Positions 26,097 through 36,465 are shown, counted from the stretch's first letter. The stretch is 64,000 bases of DNA from Ponticaulis profundi (GCF_042659465.1 NZ_JBHSSW010000009.1:124001-188000); one strand, 5' to 3'. Notes: generated by a model from the sequence alone, not told the origin. Numbers and translations: made by a program.

Positions 26097-26983
26097 TGGC
26101 GAGCGAAAAGAAATCAAGTCGACTGGGGAAGGGGCTTTCCGCCCTGATCGGTGAGTATGAGTCCTTTGAAGACTCTGCCGCCGAGAGTGTCACGAAACGG
26201 GAAGTCGATGTCCTGAAGATCAAGGATATCCAGCCCAACCCGAACCAGCCGCGTAAGTATTTTGACAAAGACAAACTCGACGAATTGTCATCATCCATCC
26301 GAACGAAAGGCGTTTTGACGCCGATTCTCGTGCGTGAAGTCGAGGATGAAGGCTACAAATACCAGATTATCGCTGGTGAGCGCCGTTGGCGGGCTGCAAA
26401 ACAGGCGGATGTGAAAGAGATTCCGGCTCGTATTCTCAAAACCAATGAGGTGGAGCTGCTCGAAATTGGCCTGATCGAGAATATTCAGCGTGAAAACCTC
26501 AATCCGCTGGAAGAAGCAGAAGGCTATCAGTCTCTGATCAACCGGTTCGGCAAGACGCAGGAAAGTCTGGCGGAAGCCGTCGGCAAATCCCGGGCGCATG
26601 TCGCCAATATGATGCGTCTTCTGCAACTGCCAGAAGCTGTGCTCGAGCATCTGAAAATGGGTGAGATTTCGGCTGGTCACGCGCGCGCAGCGCTTGGCGC
26701 TGATGATCCTGAAGCCATTATCGACGAAGTGATTGCCAAGAAGCTGTCAGTGCGAGAAACAGAAAAACTCGTGCAAAAACAAAAGACTGTAAGATTTTCT
26801 GGCGCGTCTCGTTCGAAATCCTCTGAGAAGGATGTCGACACAGAAGCCCTGGAAGCTGACCTGTCTCGTGCACTGGGGCTTGTTGTTGATATCAAAAGCA
26901 CCGCGAAGGGCGGTGAGCTGAAGATCAAATATCGCGATCTCGAACAGCTGGACGATATTTGCCGCCGTTTGAGCCGTAATTGA
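26096..26983 (+). CDS. parB: Chromosome-partitioning protein ParB (CTPase, parS binding)
   Basis: ParB binds parS and spreads as a CTP-dependent clamp. Family motifs are LGKGLSALIGEY at the N-terminus (the ParA-contact region), DIQPNPNQPRK, the CTP-binding GERRWRAAK, the ENIQRENLNPLEEAEGY box and a helix-turn-helix around GKSRAHVANMMRLLQLP. A C-terminal dimerisation domain ends the 295-residue protein. The four upstream parS sites are the expected targets. Confidence 0.97.
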   Translation: MASEKKSSRLGKGLSALIGEYESFEDSAAESVTKREVDVLKIKDIQPNPNQPRKYFDKDKLDELSSSIRTKGVLTPILVREVEDEGYKYQIIAGERRWRAAKQADVKEIPARILKTNEVELLEIGLIENIQRENLNPLEEAEGYQSLINRFGKTQESLAEAVGKSRAHVANMMRLLQLPEAVLEHLKMGEISAGHARAALGADDPEAIIDEVIAKKLSVRETEKLVQKQKTVRFSGASRSKSSEKDVDTEALEADLSRALGLVVDIKSTAKGGELKIKYRDLEQLDDICRRLSRN

Positions 26984-27008
26984 TATGAATCTGGTGTGTT
27001 TCTGAGAC

Positions 27009-27560
27009 TCAGGCGTCGATGACGGCTTTGAGTTTCAGGGACATAATCAGTTCCCGATCCACCGTCCGGCCGACATTGATGTCGTAATAACCTTCCGACG
27101 TGAATCCACGATTTTCATAGACGCCAATGGCGTGCTGGTTGTTAGACCAGACACCAAGGCAGAGCTCTTCTGCGCCGCGTTCTGAAGACCGGTCGATCGC
27201 CCAGCTCAGCAGAATACCACCAACACCGACGCCCTGGCGCGTTTCACGCACATAGAGCCGGTGCAATTGGAGCCCGTTCTTGCAATCCCGTGTCAGGGGC
27301 AGCTTCACAGGGCCAATTTTCGCATATCCGACCATATTCATGGAGGTTTCAGCGATACGGTATTCAATGTCAGGATCGTTCAGATCGCGGGACACCCGCT
27401 CGAGCGAGAAATAGGTTTCAAGATACGTGTCGAGATCGGCCTTCGAGTAAATATGCCCGAAGGTTTCCGCGAAGGTCTGTCGGCCGAGATCAGAAATACG
27501 CGGAGCATCTTCCGGTTTCCCATCTCGAAATCGCAGACTGATATCCCGCGCTTGAACCAT
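27009..27560 (-). CDS. GNAT family N-acetyltransferase
   Basis: The 183-residue protein has a GNAT fold with the acetyl-CoA loop RQGVGVGGILLSWAI and the C-terminal NQHAIGVYENRGF motif. The family acetylates small molecules or protein N-termini; the substrate cannot be read. Its ATG overlaps the stop codon of the glutamate dehydrogenase gene by one base, so the two are probably co-translated, and it may act on a related metabolite or on that enzyme. The latter is only inference. Confidence 0.9.
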   Translation of the reverse strand: MVQARDISLRFRDGKPEDAPRISDLGRQTFAETFGHIYSKADLDTYLETYFSLERVSRDLNDPDIEYRIAETSMNMVGYAKIGPVKLPLTRDCKNGLQLHRLYVRETRQGVGVGGILLSWAIDRSSERGAEELCLGVWSNNQHAIGVYENRGFTSEGYYDINVGRTVDRELIMSLKLKAVIDA

Positions 27561-30500
27561 TAAACCGTCCTTAAATCCGATTCATCGATGAAGCTTCGAA
27601 TGGCGTTGGCTATCAGAACCAGTTTGGCAAATGACCATGCACCCGCCTGTTCTATTTCTGACAAAAGTCCTTCAAATTTCTTATAGCTTGTTTCGTGGTG
27701 CTTGAGAAATCCTTCAACGTCCGATTTTGCGGCGTCATAATTGGAAAAACGCTCATCGCTCATGCGTTTTGACATGACAGAAACCAGCATGAACTGCTGG
27801 CCGAGCAGAGTTTCTACGATTCCGCGCACAGCGAGACGATCCCAGTGTTGATCAAGTTCCAGGGTCAGTGCGGCATGTCGCAGGCGATCAAACTGGAAAC
27901 CTTCTCCAACGGCGGCAAAGAGCAGGGCAATGCTTCTCACATCCTTGTCTTCTTGCTGAGCAAGATCGACGATGTCTGTTGCCGATGTTGAGGCGAGAAC
28001 CAGTGCGACGTCTTTTGCGATGTCCTGAGGCGCACCGTCTGCAACATAACCTTCTATTCTTTCTGACAGAAGATCTTGTTCAAATGGTGACAGAATTTCA
28101 TTGCCGCAGGACATGAGCAGGTTGATGCCATCTCCATACTGGTCGACCAGATCTTCAATAGATGCGTTGCCGGGGCGGGTTTTCGCCAGCCAGAAAACCT
28201 GGCGACGTAGGGCATTGATCAGATCAATCCGCAGCGATGTCTGAACATTTGCGGGTATTTTGTTGTCGAGCGCATCAATGCGCTTCAGCAAAGGTGTTAG
28301 TCCGAACAACTCTTTTGCGACGATAAAGGCCTGCGCAATCGTGGCTGTTTCCGCGTTCGCACGTTCTTTCACGCGATGGACGAAGGTAATTCCGCCCAGA
28401 TTGATCATTTCATTGGCGAGCCGTGTCGCAATGATTTCCCGACGCAGTCTGTGAGCTTCCATCGCATCGGCATAAACGTGCAATGGTTCCGGAAAATAGG
28501 CGTAAAGCTCGCCTTCCAGGAATGGATCGTCAGGGATATCGCTATCCACGATCTCATCAAACAGCGTGATTTTCGCATAGGCCATAAGAACAGCAAGTTC
28601 TGGCCGGGTCAGACCCTGATGCGTTTCGTGAAGCACCCGAATTTCCTCGGGTTTTGGAAGGCCTTCGACGGATCGATCCAGAATAGATTTGGCTTCCAGG
28701 CGCTCCATCATCCGCTCATGCGAGTCGAGATCGACTTCTGCAGAGGCTTCAGCCACGCTCAGCGCGCCGGTCTGATCGTAATTGTGATGCAGAACAAGTT
28801 CGGCAACTTCGTCCGTCATGCTTGCAAGCAGATCATTGCGATCGGCTTCTTTCAGTGCGCCGCTCTGAATGGCGTTCTTCAGAAGGATTTTGATGTTCAC
28901 TTCGTGGTCAGAACTGTCCACACCAGCCGAGTTGTCGATGGCATCCGTGTTGATGCGTCCGCCCAGGCGGGAGAAGTTGATGCGCGCTTCTTGCGTCACG
29001 CCGAGATTGGCGCCTTCGCCGACAACTTTCACATTCAACTCATCTGCGTTCACGCGGATGGCATCATTGGTTTTGTCACTGACGTCGAGATGCGATTCAG
29101 ATGTTGATTTCACATAGGTGCCGATGCCGCCAAACCACATCAGGTCGGCTTCCGCTTTCAAAATCGCATTCATCAGCTCCTGCGGAGTGAGCGAGTCAGC
29201 ATCAACGCCGAGAAAGGTTTTGATCTCTGGCGTCAGCGAGATGCTCTTTGCTTTGCGAGAAAAGACCCCGCCGCCCCTTGAAATCAGATCGGGGTCGTAA
29301 TCTTCCCAGCTGGAGCGCGGCATATCAAAGAGCCGCTTGCGTTCGGCCCAGCTCTTCTCCGTGTCTTCTGGATTTGGATCCAGGAAAATATGCAAATGGT
29401 TGAAAGCGGCTTTCAGCTCAATCGTTTTGGACAACAACATGCCATTACCGAAGACATCGCCGCCCATATCGCCAATACCAATCACGCTGAAGCGATCGGT
29501 TTGAACATTCACGCCCATTTCCCGGAAATGACGCTGCACAGCGACCCAGGCGCCACGGGCGGTAATACCCATTTTCTTATGGTCATACCCGGCCGAACCA
29601 CCGGACGCGAAGGCGTCATCCAGCCAGAAGTCCAGCGACTGGCTGATGCCGTTGGCGATATCCGAAAAGGTGGCCGTGCCTTTGTCCGCGGCAACCACGA
29701 GATAAGGATCGGCGCCGTCCCAGATGACTGTTCGTCCCGGATGCTGTGGCTCCCCATCTATGAGATTATCGGTCAGCTGCAGCATGGCGAGGATAAACGT
29801 CTTATAGGCGCGAATGCCTTCTGCGCGGATGCTTTCCGGATCACCATCCTTTGGCAGCATTTTCGGATAGAAGCCGCCTTTGGACCCGACGGGAACAATG
29901 ACCGCATTCTTGACCTGTTGAGCTTTTACAAGGCCCAGAACTTCTGTGCGGAAGTCGTCACGACGATCTGACCAGCGCAGACCGCCGCGGGCAACGGGCC
30001 CAAATCGCAAATGCACACCTTCGACATGCGGCGCGCAGACAAAAATCTCGCGAAACGGTTTTGGGTCCGGGAGCGCTTCGAGCATGCCACTGGCGATCTT
30101 GATCGCGATATGCGTCAGCGGCTCTCCATTTTCGTCGAGCTGGAAGAAGCTCGTGCGCTGGATCGCATAAATCAGGCTCATCAGACGACGGAGCACGCGG
30201 TCTTCATCGAGAGACTCGACTTTCTCGAGTTCGGCCAGAATCTCCCTTTGCATCTTCGCGCTTTCTTTCGCGCGATCATCCAGGCTGAGTTCGAGATCCG
30301 GATCGAACCGAAGGCGGAAGGCCTGCAGCAGGTGCCGGGTAATACCGGTATGGTTACACAGCGCCTGAATCTGCGTTGTTTGTGCCGGGTCTAGCCCTGT
30401 CTGCTTGCGGTAGCGCGCTAATGTGCGGAAAAGCGCAGCTTCGCGCCAACTGGCGCCAATCGCCAGAACGAGACGGTTAAACCCGTCATTTTCAGTCTTG

Positions 30501-32428
30501 TTAAGCCAGACATTCTCAAACGCTTCTTCGAATTCTGCGCCGACCTCTTTCAGCCGGATGGCTGCGCGGTCGTCGGAATACATGAGAAAATCATGCACCC
30601 ACCAGCTACGACCATTGCTGCCAATGCGGACAGGGAAACCGCTCTCAGAGGCGACGAAGAGGCCCATGCGTTCGAAGATCGGAACGCAATTGGAGAGTTC
30701 GACCGGGTCCTGATAGGTGTAAATCTTTGCGCGTATTGTTTCCGCACTATCGGTCGGAAGACGGAAAGCCCGCAACGCGACGGGTCTTTGCTCTGAAATT
30801 TCTGAGAATTTCTGAATGTCGAGCAAAGCTTCTTCCGGTGAGAAGGCTTCCTTGTAGGCAAGATTGAACGCGTCGGTGAGCAGATTTTCCGAAAGTCGCG
30901 GAGAAAGCTCGGCACGCTGAACCCGCACAAGCGCGCGCATGCGGTCATTCCAGCTGCGTGAGACGCGCGCAATTTCCGCTTCCAGCTCATCAATATCCGG
31001 CTCTGGATGGTTCTGATCAATATCGACCAGGAAATGGATCCGCGCGAGTGGGGCTTCGCTGAGTTTTGGATAGAAGGCTGTCAGCCGTCCGCCATAGGCT
31101 TTTTCAAGAATGGCGCCGATACGCGAACGCAATTCCGTGTTGAAGGATTCCTTCGGCACGAAGACAAGCGCAGAGATGAAGCGGTTGAACCGATCCTTGC
31201 GAACGAAGAGACGCGTTTCCTTGCGATTCTCCAGCTGAAGGATGGCCAGAGAGACATCGAGAAGGTCGAGTTCCGACATCTGGAAGAGCTCATCGCGCGG
31301 ATAGGTCTCAAGAATGTGTTTTAATGCATTTGCATCATGACTGCCCGGTCGTTTGCCGGCAGTTGAGATCACATGAGAGACTTTGCGGCGAATGAGCGGG
31401 ACTTCGCGCGCCATGCGGTTATAGGCGTCCGCAGTGAAAAGACCGGTGAAACGGATCTCGCCAATCACCTGACCGTCATTGGCGTATTGCTTCACGCCGA
31501 TATAGTCGGCGGCCACGCGGCGATGCACGCGGGATGGGTTGCTGCTCTTGGAAACAATGATCGGATCAGGCTCACCCAGAAACTCTGAGATCTGTGGTGT
31601 GATGCTGGTCGGTTCATGCCCGCGGCTCAGAATGAACCGGTCCTGATCGCGCAGAATGCCAAGACTGGTGCCTTGAACGATCTCTGGCTCTTCCTGTGCC
31701 AGACTGCCATCATCCTTGCGAACAAAGCGGTAATGGCGGCACCCAAGGAAGATAAAGTGTTCATCGGCGAGCCATTTGAGAAAGTCAGCGGCTTCCGCGG
31801 CCTTGTCCTGAGACACGAACTGATTGGACGCGACATCAATGGCAGCCTGTTTCATCTGACCGTGCATGGCAAAGTAATCCTGCACACTCAGCTGAATGTC
31901 CTTCAGCGTATCACGGACCTCATTTTCCAGTGTTTTCCGGGCTGCATCATCCAGAAGATCCAGAACAATCAGAATGCAGGACTCGCGAACAGCACTGCCA
32001 GATTCGATGCGGTTTCCGTCTTCATCGCGATCAATGTCGACAATCGGGTGGATGACCAGCACTGGATTGATGTTCAGATTCTGGCAGGCACCCGTAACGG
32101 AGGCGACCAGAAACGGCATGTCTGGTCCGACAATCTCAAGCAAAGAATAGGGCAGGGGATTTCCGGATGCTCCAACCGCGCGCCGGGTCTGAATCTTGGC
32201 GCCGACGCCAGGCCGTGAAGCACTCCACATCCAGAAATCACGCGCCCAAAGCGCCACATCATCCTGTTTGAATTGATCAAAGGATGACGGATCGAGGACA
32301 TTGTAGATCTGCGTCAGGAAATTCAGTGCTTTGTCAGAAATCGGCTGCCCCTCTTTCCAGGGGAGATTTTTTGCCGACTGAATCCATAAATCCAGCGGAA
32401 ATTTATCGGTATTGCCACCAGAGACCAT
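27560..32428 (-). CDS. gdhZ: NAD-specific glutamate dehydrogenase, large (about 180 kDa) type
   Basis: This class oxidises glutamate to 2-oxoglutarate and ammonia with NAD. At 1622 residues it fits the large GDH family of alphaproteobacteria and pseudomonads. N-terminal ACT-like domains precede the catalytic region, which shows GPVARGGLRWSDRR, VPVGSKGGFYPK and the nucleotide loop GIGDMGGDVFGNGML. The ATG at 32428 was chosen because GGAGG lies eight bases upstream; an ATG at 32491 would add 21 residues without a ribosome site. In Caulobacter the homologue GdhZ also controls FtsZ; whether that holds here is not visible. A GNAT gene follows directly. Confidence 0.95.
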   Translation of the reverse strand: MVSGGNTDKFPLDLWIQSAKNLPWKEGQPISDKALNFLTQIYNVLDPSSFDQFKQDDVALWARDFWMWSASRPGVGAKIQTRRAVGASGNPLPYSLLEIVGPDMPFLVASVTGACQNLNINPVLVIHPIVDIDRDEDGNRIESGSAVRESCILIVLDLLDDAARKTLENEVRDTLKDIQLSVQDYFAMHGQMKQAAIDVASNQFVSQDKAAEAADFLKWLADEHFIFLGCRHYRFVRKDDGSLAQEEPEIVQGTSLGILRDQDRFILSRGHEPTSITPQISEFLGEPDPIIVSKSSNPSRVHRRVAADYIGVKQYANDGQVIGEIRFTGLFTADAYNRMAREVPLIRRKVSHVISTAGKRPGSHDANALKHILETYPRDELFQMSELDLLDVSLAILQLENRKETRLFVRKDRFNRFISALVFVPKESFNTELRSRIGAILEKAYGGRLTAFYPKLSEAPLARIHFLVDIDQNHPEPDIDELEAEIARVSRSWNDRMRALVRVQRAELSPRLSENLLTDAFNLAYKEAFSPEEALLDIQKFSEISEQRPVALRAFRLPTDSAETIRAKIYTYQDPVELSNCVPIFERMGLFVASESGFPVRIGSNGRSWWVHDFLMYSDDRAAIRLKEVGAEFEEAFENVWLNKTENDGFNRLVLAIGASWREAALFRTLARYRKQTGLDPAQTTQIQALCNHTGITRHLLQAFRLRFDPDLELSLDDRAKESAKMQREILAELEKVESLDEDRVLRRLMSLIYAIQRTSFFQLDENGEPLTHIAIKIASGMLEALPDPKPFREIFVCAPHVEGVHLRFGPVARGGLRWSDRRDDFRTEVLGLVKAQQVKNAVIVPVGSKGGFYPKMLPKDGDPESIRAEGIRAYKTFILAMLQLTDNLIDGEPQHPGRTVIWDGADPYLVVAADKGTATFSDIANGISQSLDFWLDDAFASGGSAGYDHKKMGITARGAWVAVQRHFREMGVNVQTDRFSVIGIGDMGGDVFGNGMLLSKTIELKAAFNHLHIFLDPNPEDTEKSWAERKRLFDMPRSSWEDYDPDLISRGGGVFSRKAKSISLTPEIKTFLGVDADSLTPQELMNAILKAEADLMWFGGIGTYVKSTSESHLDVSDKTNDAIRVNADELNVKVVGEGANLGVTQEARINFSRLGGRINTDAIDNSAGVDSSDHEVNIKILLKNAIQSGALKEADRNDLLASMTDEVAELVLHHNYDQTGALSVAEASAEVDLDSHERMMERLEAKSILDRSVEGLPKPEEIRVLHETHQGLTRPELAVLMAYAKITLFDEIVDSDIPDDPFLEGELYAYFPEPLHVYADAMEAHRLRREIIATRLANEMINLGGITFVHRVKERANAETATIAQAFIVAKELFGLTPLLKRIDALDNKIPANVQTSLRIDLINALRRQVFWLAKTRPGNASIEDLVDQYGDGINLLMSCGNEILSPFEQDLLSERIEGYVADGAPQDIAKDVALVLASTSATDIVDLAQQEDKDVRSIALLFAAVGEGFQFDRLRHAALTLELDQHWDRLAVRGIVETLLGQQFMLVSVMSKRMSDERFSNYDAAKSDVEGFLKHHETSYKKFEGLLSEIEQAGAWSFAKLVLIANAIRSFIDESDLRTV

Positions 32429-32800
32429 AGACTTTTCCTCCAAAGCATCTCTTTCCGGCCATAACTTACCGAATAAGAGATGGCGAGACATTTATTATAA
32501 GGGATTGGAGGAAAAACTTGATGAAAATTGGACGAAAATTTTCAGAATGATTTTTCGTTGAGGTGAGCCCGTCAGACGGGGACGTGTCCGACGGGCTCGA
32601 AGGGCCTCATTCCGCAGGCTGGGTGGGGGACGCACGCGGAGGCCCAACTGGTATGCTGTAAGACAACAGCATTAAATAGAAGCGGCTATATGAGTATTAT
32701 TCTTGCGTTTGCCAAGCTGATATTTGCTTTTTAACGATAAAAAAAAGACGCGATTTTCTAACCTTCAGATTCCGATCAGGATTTTCAAATCAAAAAAATT
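32429..32800. promoter_or_regulatory. Intergenic region upstream of the glutamate dehydrogenase gene with two hairpins
   Basis: The region separates the dehydrogenase start from the end of the AI-2E family gene. GAGCCCGTC at 32565-32573 pairs perfectly with GACGGGCTC at 32590-32598. Next to it, GGGCCTC near 32602 pairs with GAGGCCC near 32640, with an inner CCGC/GCGG. Neither hairpin is followed by a long T-run. From 32690 to 32734 a 14-codon plus-strand frame encodes MSIILAFAKLIFAF; it lacks a good ribosome site. Poly-A/T tracts lie at about 32735-32800. The dehydrogenase promoter must lie here on the minus strand. Confidence 0.5.
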
Positions 32801-33853
32801 TTACTTTCCGGGCTTGCCATCGGCAGACAGCAATATTGCCAGCCATTTCGTACTATTAAACTGATTACATATGACCATTACGAGCACAGTCAGCGGGGCA
32901 GACAAGAACATCCCTGGAATGCCCCAAAGTGCGCCCCAGATCGACAGAGATAATAAAACCACAAGTGTCGAGAGGTTCAAAGTGTCTCCCATGAGGCGCG
33001 GCTGAATAAAGTTGCCAATGCTGAATTGCCAGAAACTGACGCCCGCAAAGACGAGGCCGGCATTCAGATAGGTATTGTCCGGCATATAACCGGGCCAGCT
33101 GGGTTGCGCGATTGCGAACAGTAACGGCACAAAAGCCGCAAGTATCGAACCGACGGTCGGAATATAGTTCAGGATAAAGATCAGAACCGACAAAAGAATA
33201 GCGTTCTCCACGCCAAGCGCGATCAGTGTCAGGTAGGTCAGCGTGGTGATCAGAACGGATATGACGGTCTGCGTCCAAAGATAGCTTTCAATGCCGCGCG
33301 CAGCTTCGGCCGACACCTGACGAACCTGTTCGCGGTGGCCCGGATCCTTGAAGATTTCGTCGAGTTTTGTGGACCAGTTCGATGCTGCCAGAAACAGAAA
33401 CGCCACGTAGATCAGGACGATGACAAGATTCTCGCTCAGCGCGCTCGTCGCAGAGGCCAGGGCGCCAATGAAACGTTGCCCGGTTTCGCCGAAGAGGAGG
33501 CTGGACAGGGTCGGCGCATTCGGAAGCCCGATCATCATGTAAATATCGCGTATCAGATCATTGATCCGCGCCTCATATTCACCGGCGCGACCGGAAATAT
33601 CCTCAATGCCCTGACCGAGAAACACGAGCACCAGGCCAAAGCCCAAAAGCACGAGCGCAATGCCGATCAGCCGACATGCCCAGCTTGGTAGAATTTTCAG
33701 GGTTTCGTCGATCTGGCGGGCAAAGCTTTCCATGACCAGCCAGAGAAAGACGGCGATTGCGAAAGGCGCAAAGATATCCCGCCCGAGATAGAGTGCAGTA
33801 ACGATCACGCCGACGGCGATGATCCAGACAGCAGATCGAATACCTTCCAACAT
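32801..33853 (-). CDS. AI-2E family (PerM/YdiK-like) transporter
   Basis: The 350-residue membrane protein has about eight hydrophobic segments in the order typical of the AI-2E exporter-like family: paired helices at the N-terminus, a soluble stretch near 130-190, then a hairpin-rich C-terminal half with NYIPTVGSILAAFVPLLFA and GIPGMFLSAPLTVLVMVI. The family includes proposed autoinducer-2 exporters and ion antiporters, so the substrate is open. The ATG at 33853, preceded by AAGGGG, starts the first membrane helix; upstream in-frame codons encode an unconserved leader that overlaps the divergent ATPase gene. Confidence 0.88.
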   Translation of the reverse strand: MLEGIRSAVWIIAVGVIVTALYLGRDIFAPFAIAVFLWLVMESFARQIDETLKILPSWACRLIGIALVLLGFGLVLVFLGQGIEDISGRAGEYEARINDLIRDIYMMIGLPNAPTLSSLLFGETGQRFIGALASATSALSENLVIVLIYVAFLFLAASNWSTKLDEIFKDPGHREQVRQVSAEAARGIESYLWTQTVISVLITTLTYLTLIALGVENAILLSVLIFILNYIPTVGSILAAFVPLLFAIAQPSWPGYMPDNTYLNAGLVFAGVSFWQFSIGNFIQPRLMGDTLNLSTLVVLLSLSIWGALWGIPGMFLSAPLTVLVMVICNQFNSTKWLAILLSADGKPGK

Positions 33854-33974
33854 GACACCCCTTCTCTTGCGTGCGCTTGTGACGCTAACGCACCGGCAGA
33901 CCCCGTCAATATGATGTATTTCTTTGCATTCTTTGTGGCGGAAGATAAAGATTCTTCCGTGTGTGGAGGAATGC

Positions 33975-35483
33975 ATGACCGGATCGATCTTTATTGGCGG
34001 CGGTGGGCGTGAACAGAATGAAGCGCAAAAGCTGTTTCTCAGTCGTGCAAACCGACATGGCCTGATCGCCGGAGCGACCGGCACAGGCAAGACGGTCACG
34101 CTGCAAATTCTGGCGCAGGGCTTTTCCGATGCGGGCGTTCCGGTCTTTTGCGCAGACGTTAAAGGCGATTTGTCAGGGATATCTCAGCCAGGCAGCGCGA
34201 CCCACAAGCTGCACGACAAGCTCCAGTCTCGCGCGAACACGATAGGTCTCGGCGCTTTGCCCTATGCGGCGGCGCCAACCATCTTCTGGGATCTGTTCGG
34301 CGAGAAGGGGCATCCGGTTCGCACGACGATTGCAGATATGGGACCCATTCTGCTTGCTCAGCTTCTCGAACTGAATGAAACGCAGGAAGGCGTTCTGATC
34401 GTTGCGTTTGAAGTGGCAGAAGACCATGAGTTTCTGCTGCTTGATCTGAAGGATCTGCGCAAATTGCTGGTCTTCGTCTCGGAAAACCGGACAGAGATCA
34501 GCCAGGAATATGGCAATGTGTCTACGGCCAGCATCGGGGCTATTCAGCGCCGCCTTCTGGTTCTGGAACGCGACGGGGCTGAAGAATTCTTCGGTGAACC
34601 GGCGCTGCAACTGACCGACCTTCTGCGAACGACCCAGGATAGCCGGGGTTATGTGAACATTCTGGACGCCACCCGGCTGATCAACAGCCCAAGGCTCTAT
34701 TGCACATTTCTTCTCTGGCTGTTGTCGGAGCTGTTCGAAGAACTTCCGGAAGTTGGCGATCCGGACAAACCAAAGCTCGTCTTTTTCTTTGATGAAGCCC
34801 ATTTGCTGTTCGATAGCGCGCCGCGCGCATTGCTCGAGAAGATTGAGCAGGTCGTCAAACTGATCCGGTCCAAAGGCGTCGGCGTTTATTTTGTCACGCA
34901 AAACCCGCGCGACATTCCCGATTCCGTGCTCGCGCAGCTTGGCAACCGTATTCAGCATGCGCTGCGGGCCTATACGCCAGCCGAGCGCAAGGCGGTGAAG
35001 GCAGCTGCCGAGAGTTTCCGGGAAAATGCTGATTTCGACACCGAAGCTGTGATCACCGATCTTGGAACGGGTGAAGCGCTGGTTTCCACACTGGATGAGA
35101 AAGGCGTGCCGTCAATCGTTGAGCGAACGCTTATTCGACCTCCATCGTCCAGATTGGGCCCTGCCTTACCCGAAGAGCGCGCGGTCATACTCTCGCAAAG
35201 TCCAGTCGGACTGATGTATGACAAGCCGGTCGATCGGGAATCAGCATACGAGCTGCTCGAAGAGCGTGAGATTGAGGCGGCAAAGCTCGCCGAACGCGAA
35301 GCAAAGACCGAGGAAGAGCGCAAAAAGAAAGAGGCGCTGGCCAAGGCCCGGACCAAATCCACCCGGCGAAAATCCAATCGTCAGTCCTATGGGGAGACGG
35401 CGGTGAAATCCGGTCTGCGCGTGGTGGCGCGCGAACTGACCCGCTATGTCATTCGTGGCATTCTGGGAGGGCGGCGCCGCTAG
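33975..35483 (+). CDS. HerA/YjgR-like DUF853 ATPase
   Basis: The 502-residue protein starts MTGSIFIGGGGREQNEAQKL and has Walker A GATGTGKT near residue 32 and Walker B LVFFFDEAHLLFD near 275, with VTQNPRDIPDSVLAQLGNR as an arginine-finger-type region. A charged Glu/Lys/Arg segment near the C-terminus (about 430-480) looks like a coiled coil. The family belongs to the HerA/FtsK ATPases and is of unknown role. GGAGG five bases before the ATG at 33975 sets the start. No NurA or other HerA partner is adjacent. The last four bases overlap the convergent yihY-like gene. Confidence 0.88.
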   Translation: MTGSIFIGGGGREQNEAQKLFLSRANRHGLIAGATGTGKTVTLQILAQGFSDAGVPVFCADVKGDLSGISQPGSATHKLHDKLQSRANTIGLGALPYAAAPTIFWDLFGEKGHPVRTTIADMGPILLAQLLELNETQEGVLIVAFEVAEDHEFLLLDLKDLRKLLVFVSENRTEISQEYGNVSTASIGAIQRRLLVLERDGAEEFFGEPALQLTDLLRTTQDSRGYVNILDATRLINSPRLYCTFLLWLLSELFEELPEVGDPDKPKLVFFFDEAHLLFDSAPRALLEKIEQVVKLIRSKGVGVYFVTQNPRDIPDSVLAQLGNRIQHALRAYTPAERKAVKAAAESFRENADFDTEAVITDLGTGEALVSTLDEKGVPSIVERTLIRPPSSRLGPALPEERAVILSQSPVGLMYDKPVDRESAYELLEEREIEAAKLAEREAKTEEERKKKEALAKARTKSTRRKSNRQSYGETAVKSGLRVVARELTRYVIRGILGGRRR

Positions 35484-36322
35484 GGTTTGTTACGCAGGAA
35501 ATTTACCGCATTGATCTGTGCGCCGAGCAGGACGCAGACCGAGCAGGCATAGAACCATAACAGTACATTGATGATGAAGCCGGGCGATCCATACCATTCC
35601 CGGTTCACCGGATTGATCTCGTAATAAGCCGTCAGCCCTAATGTCACGACGGTGACGAGCGCGGCAGCGACGCTCGATCCCAGCCAGCCGTGAATGCGGA
35701 TGATCTGGTGTCCAATCAGGCTGGACGCATAAACGCCATTCAGAATGACGACCAGGATCAGGGTGATGATCAGCCAGAGCAGGGGCATGACCAGCCAGGT
35801 CGAAGCCAGAAAATCGGACAGTGTGTAGATGATATAGCTGACCACGCCGACCAGACCGGACGCGATGAAGACAAACAAAACGATCGGGATGATGAAGAAG
35901 AAAGATCGCCAGAAAATATGGGCGATGCCGATTTTTTCTTCGGCGATGGCAATTTCACGCAGACTGAACAGAAATGACCGGACCGCAGCGCCTGCACTGA
36001 ACAGAAGGAGCAGCATGTGGAACATCAGCGTCCACGCATTTTTGCCAACAGATTGTTCCAGCCTGTAGTCGATCTCCTCGGTTACCAGTTTTGCAAAATC
36101 CGGTGGCAGGAACAGGTCGAACCGGTCTGACCAGACATGCGCATCATGGGCAGACCCGCTCAGCGTGGTCAGCCAAACCAGAATGGCAATGAAGGGGAAG
36201 ACCGACATGATGGAAAACAGCGCCAGATTGGCCGCGCGTGTGGTCAGATCATTGCGGGAGCATGCCTTCAGCAAATCGAATAGAAATGTACCCCTGAAGC
36301 GGGCTTTTATCTTTTCAAACAT
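35480..36322 (-). CDS. YihY/BrkB family inner-membrane protein
   Basis: The 280-residue protein has six membrane helices and the family start region DLTTRAANLALFSIMSVFPFIAILVWL, then LPPDFAKLVTEEID, and the C-terminal GSPGFIINVLLWFYACSVCVLLGAQINA. The family was once called ribonuclease BN in error; its function is unknown. It is convergent with the DUF853 gene. Upstream lie 143 bases holding GCCGC/GCGGC hairpin arms at about 36418-36431 but no clear terminator. Confidence 0.9.
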   Translation of the reverse strand: MFEKIKARFRGTFLFDLLKACSRNDLTTRAANLALFSIMSVFPFIAILVWLTTLSGSAHDAHVWSDRFDLFLPPDFAKLVTEEIDYRLEQSVGKNAWTLMFHMLLLLFSAGAAVRSFLFSLREIAIAEEKIGIAHIFWRSFFFIIPIVLFVFIASGLVGVVSYIIYTLSDFLASTWLVMPLLWLIITLILVVILNGVYASSLIGHQIIRIHGWLGSSVAAALVTVVTLGLTAYYEINPVNREWYGSPGFIINVLLWFYACSVCVLLGAQINAVNFLRNKP

Positions 36323-36465
36323 GGCCTTCGCTTCCCTGAACCTTCATCGAAGGTAGGGCGATTGGTGTGAATTAGAAGCCGTCAGCCCCCATTCTTTCGG
36401 ACAAAGCCGTTCGCTATGCCGCGTGAGCGGCAAACGGCACGGCGGCAAGTCAGGTTTTGTGCAGG

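Noticed and set aside
33854..34099. N-terminal extension of the AI-2E family gene
   Set aside because: The extra residues are unlike the family, overlap the divergent ATPase gene and its ribosome site, and the ATG at 33853 has its own AAGGGG.
34173..34958. Minus-strand open frame opposite the DUF853 ATPase gene
   Set aside because: It lies wholly within a well-supported gene with Walker motifs and shows no motif of its own.
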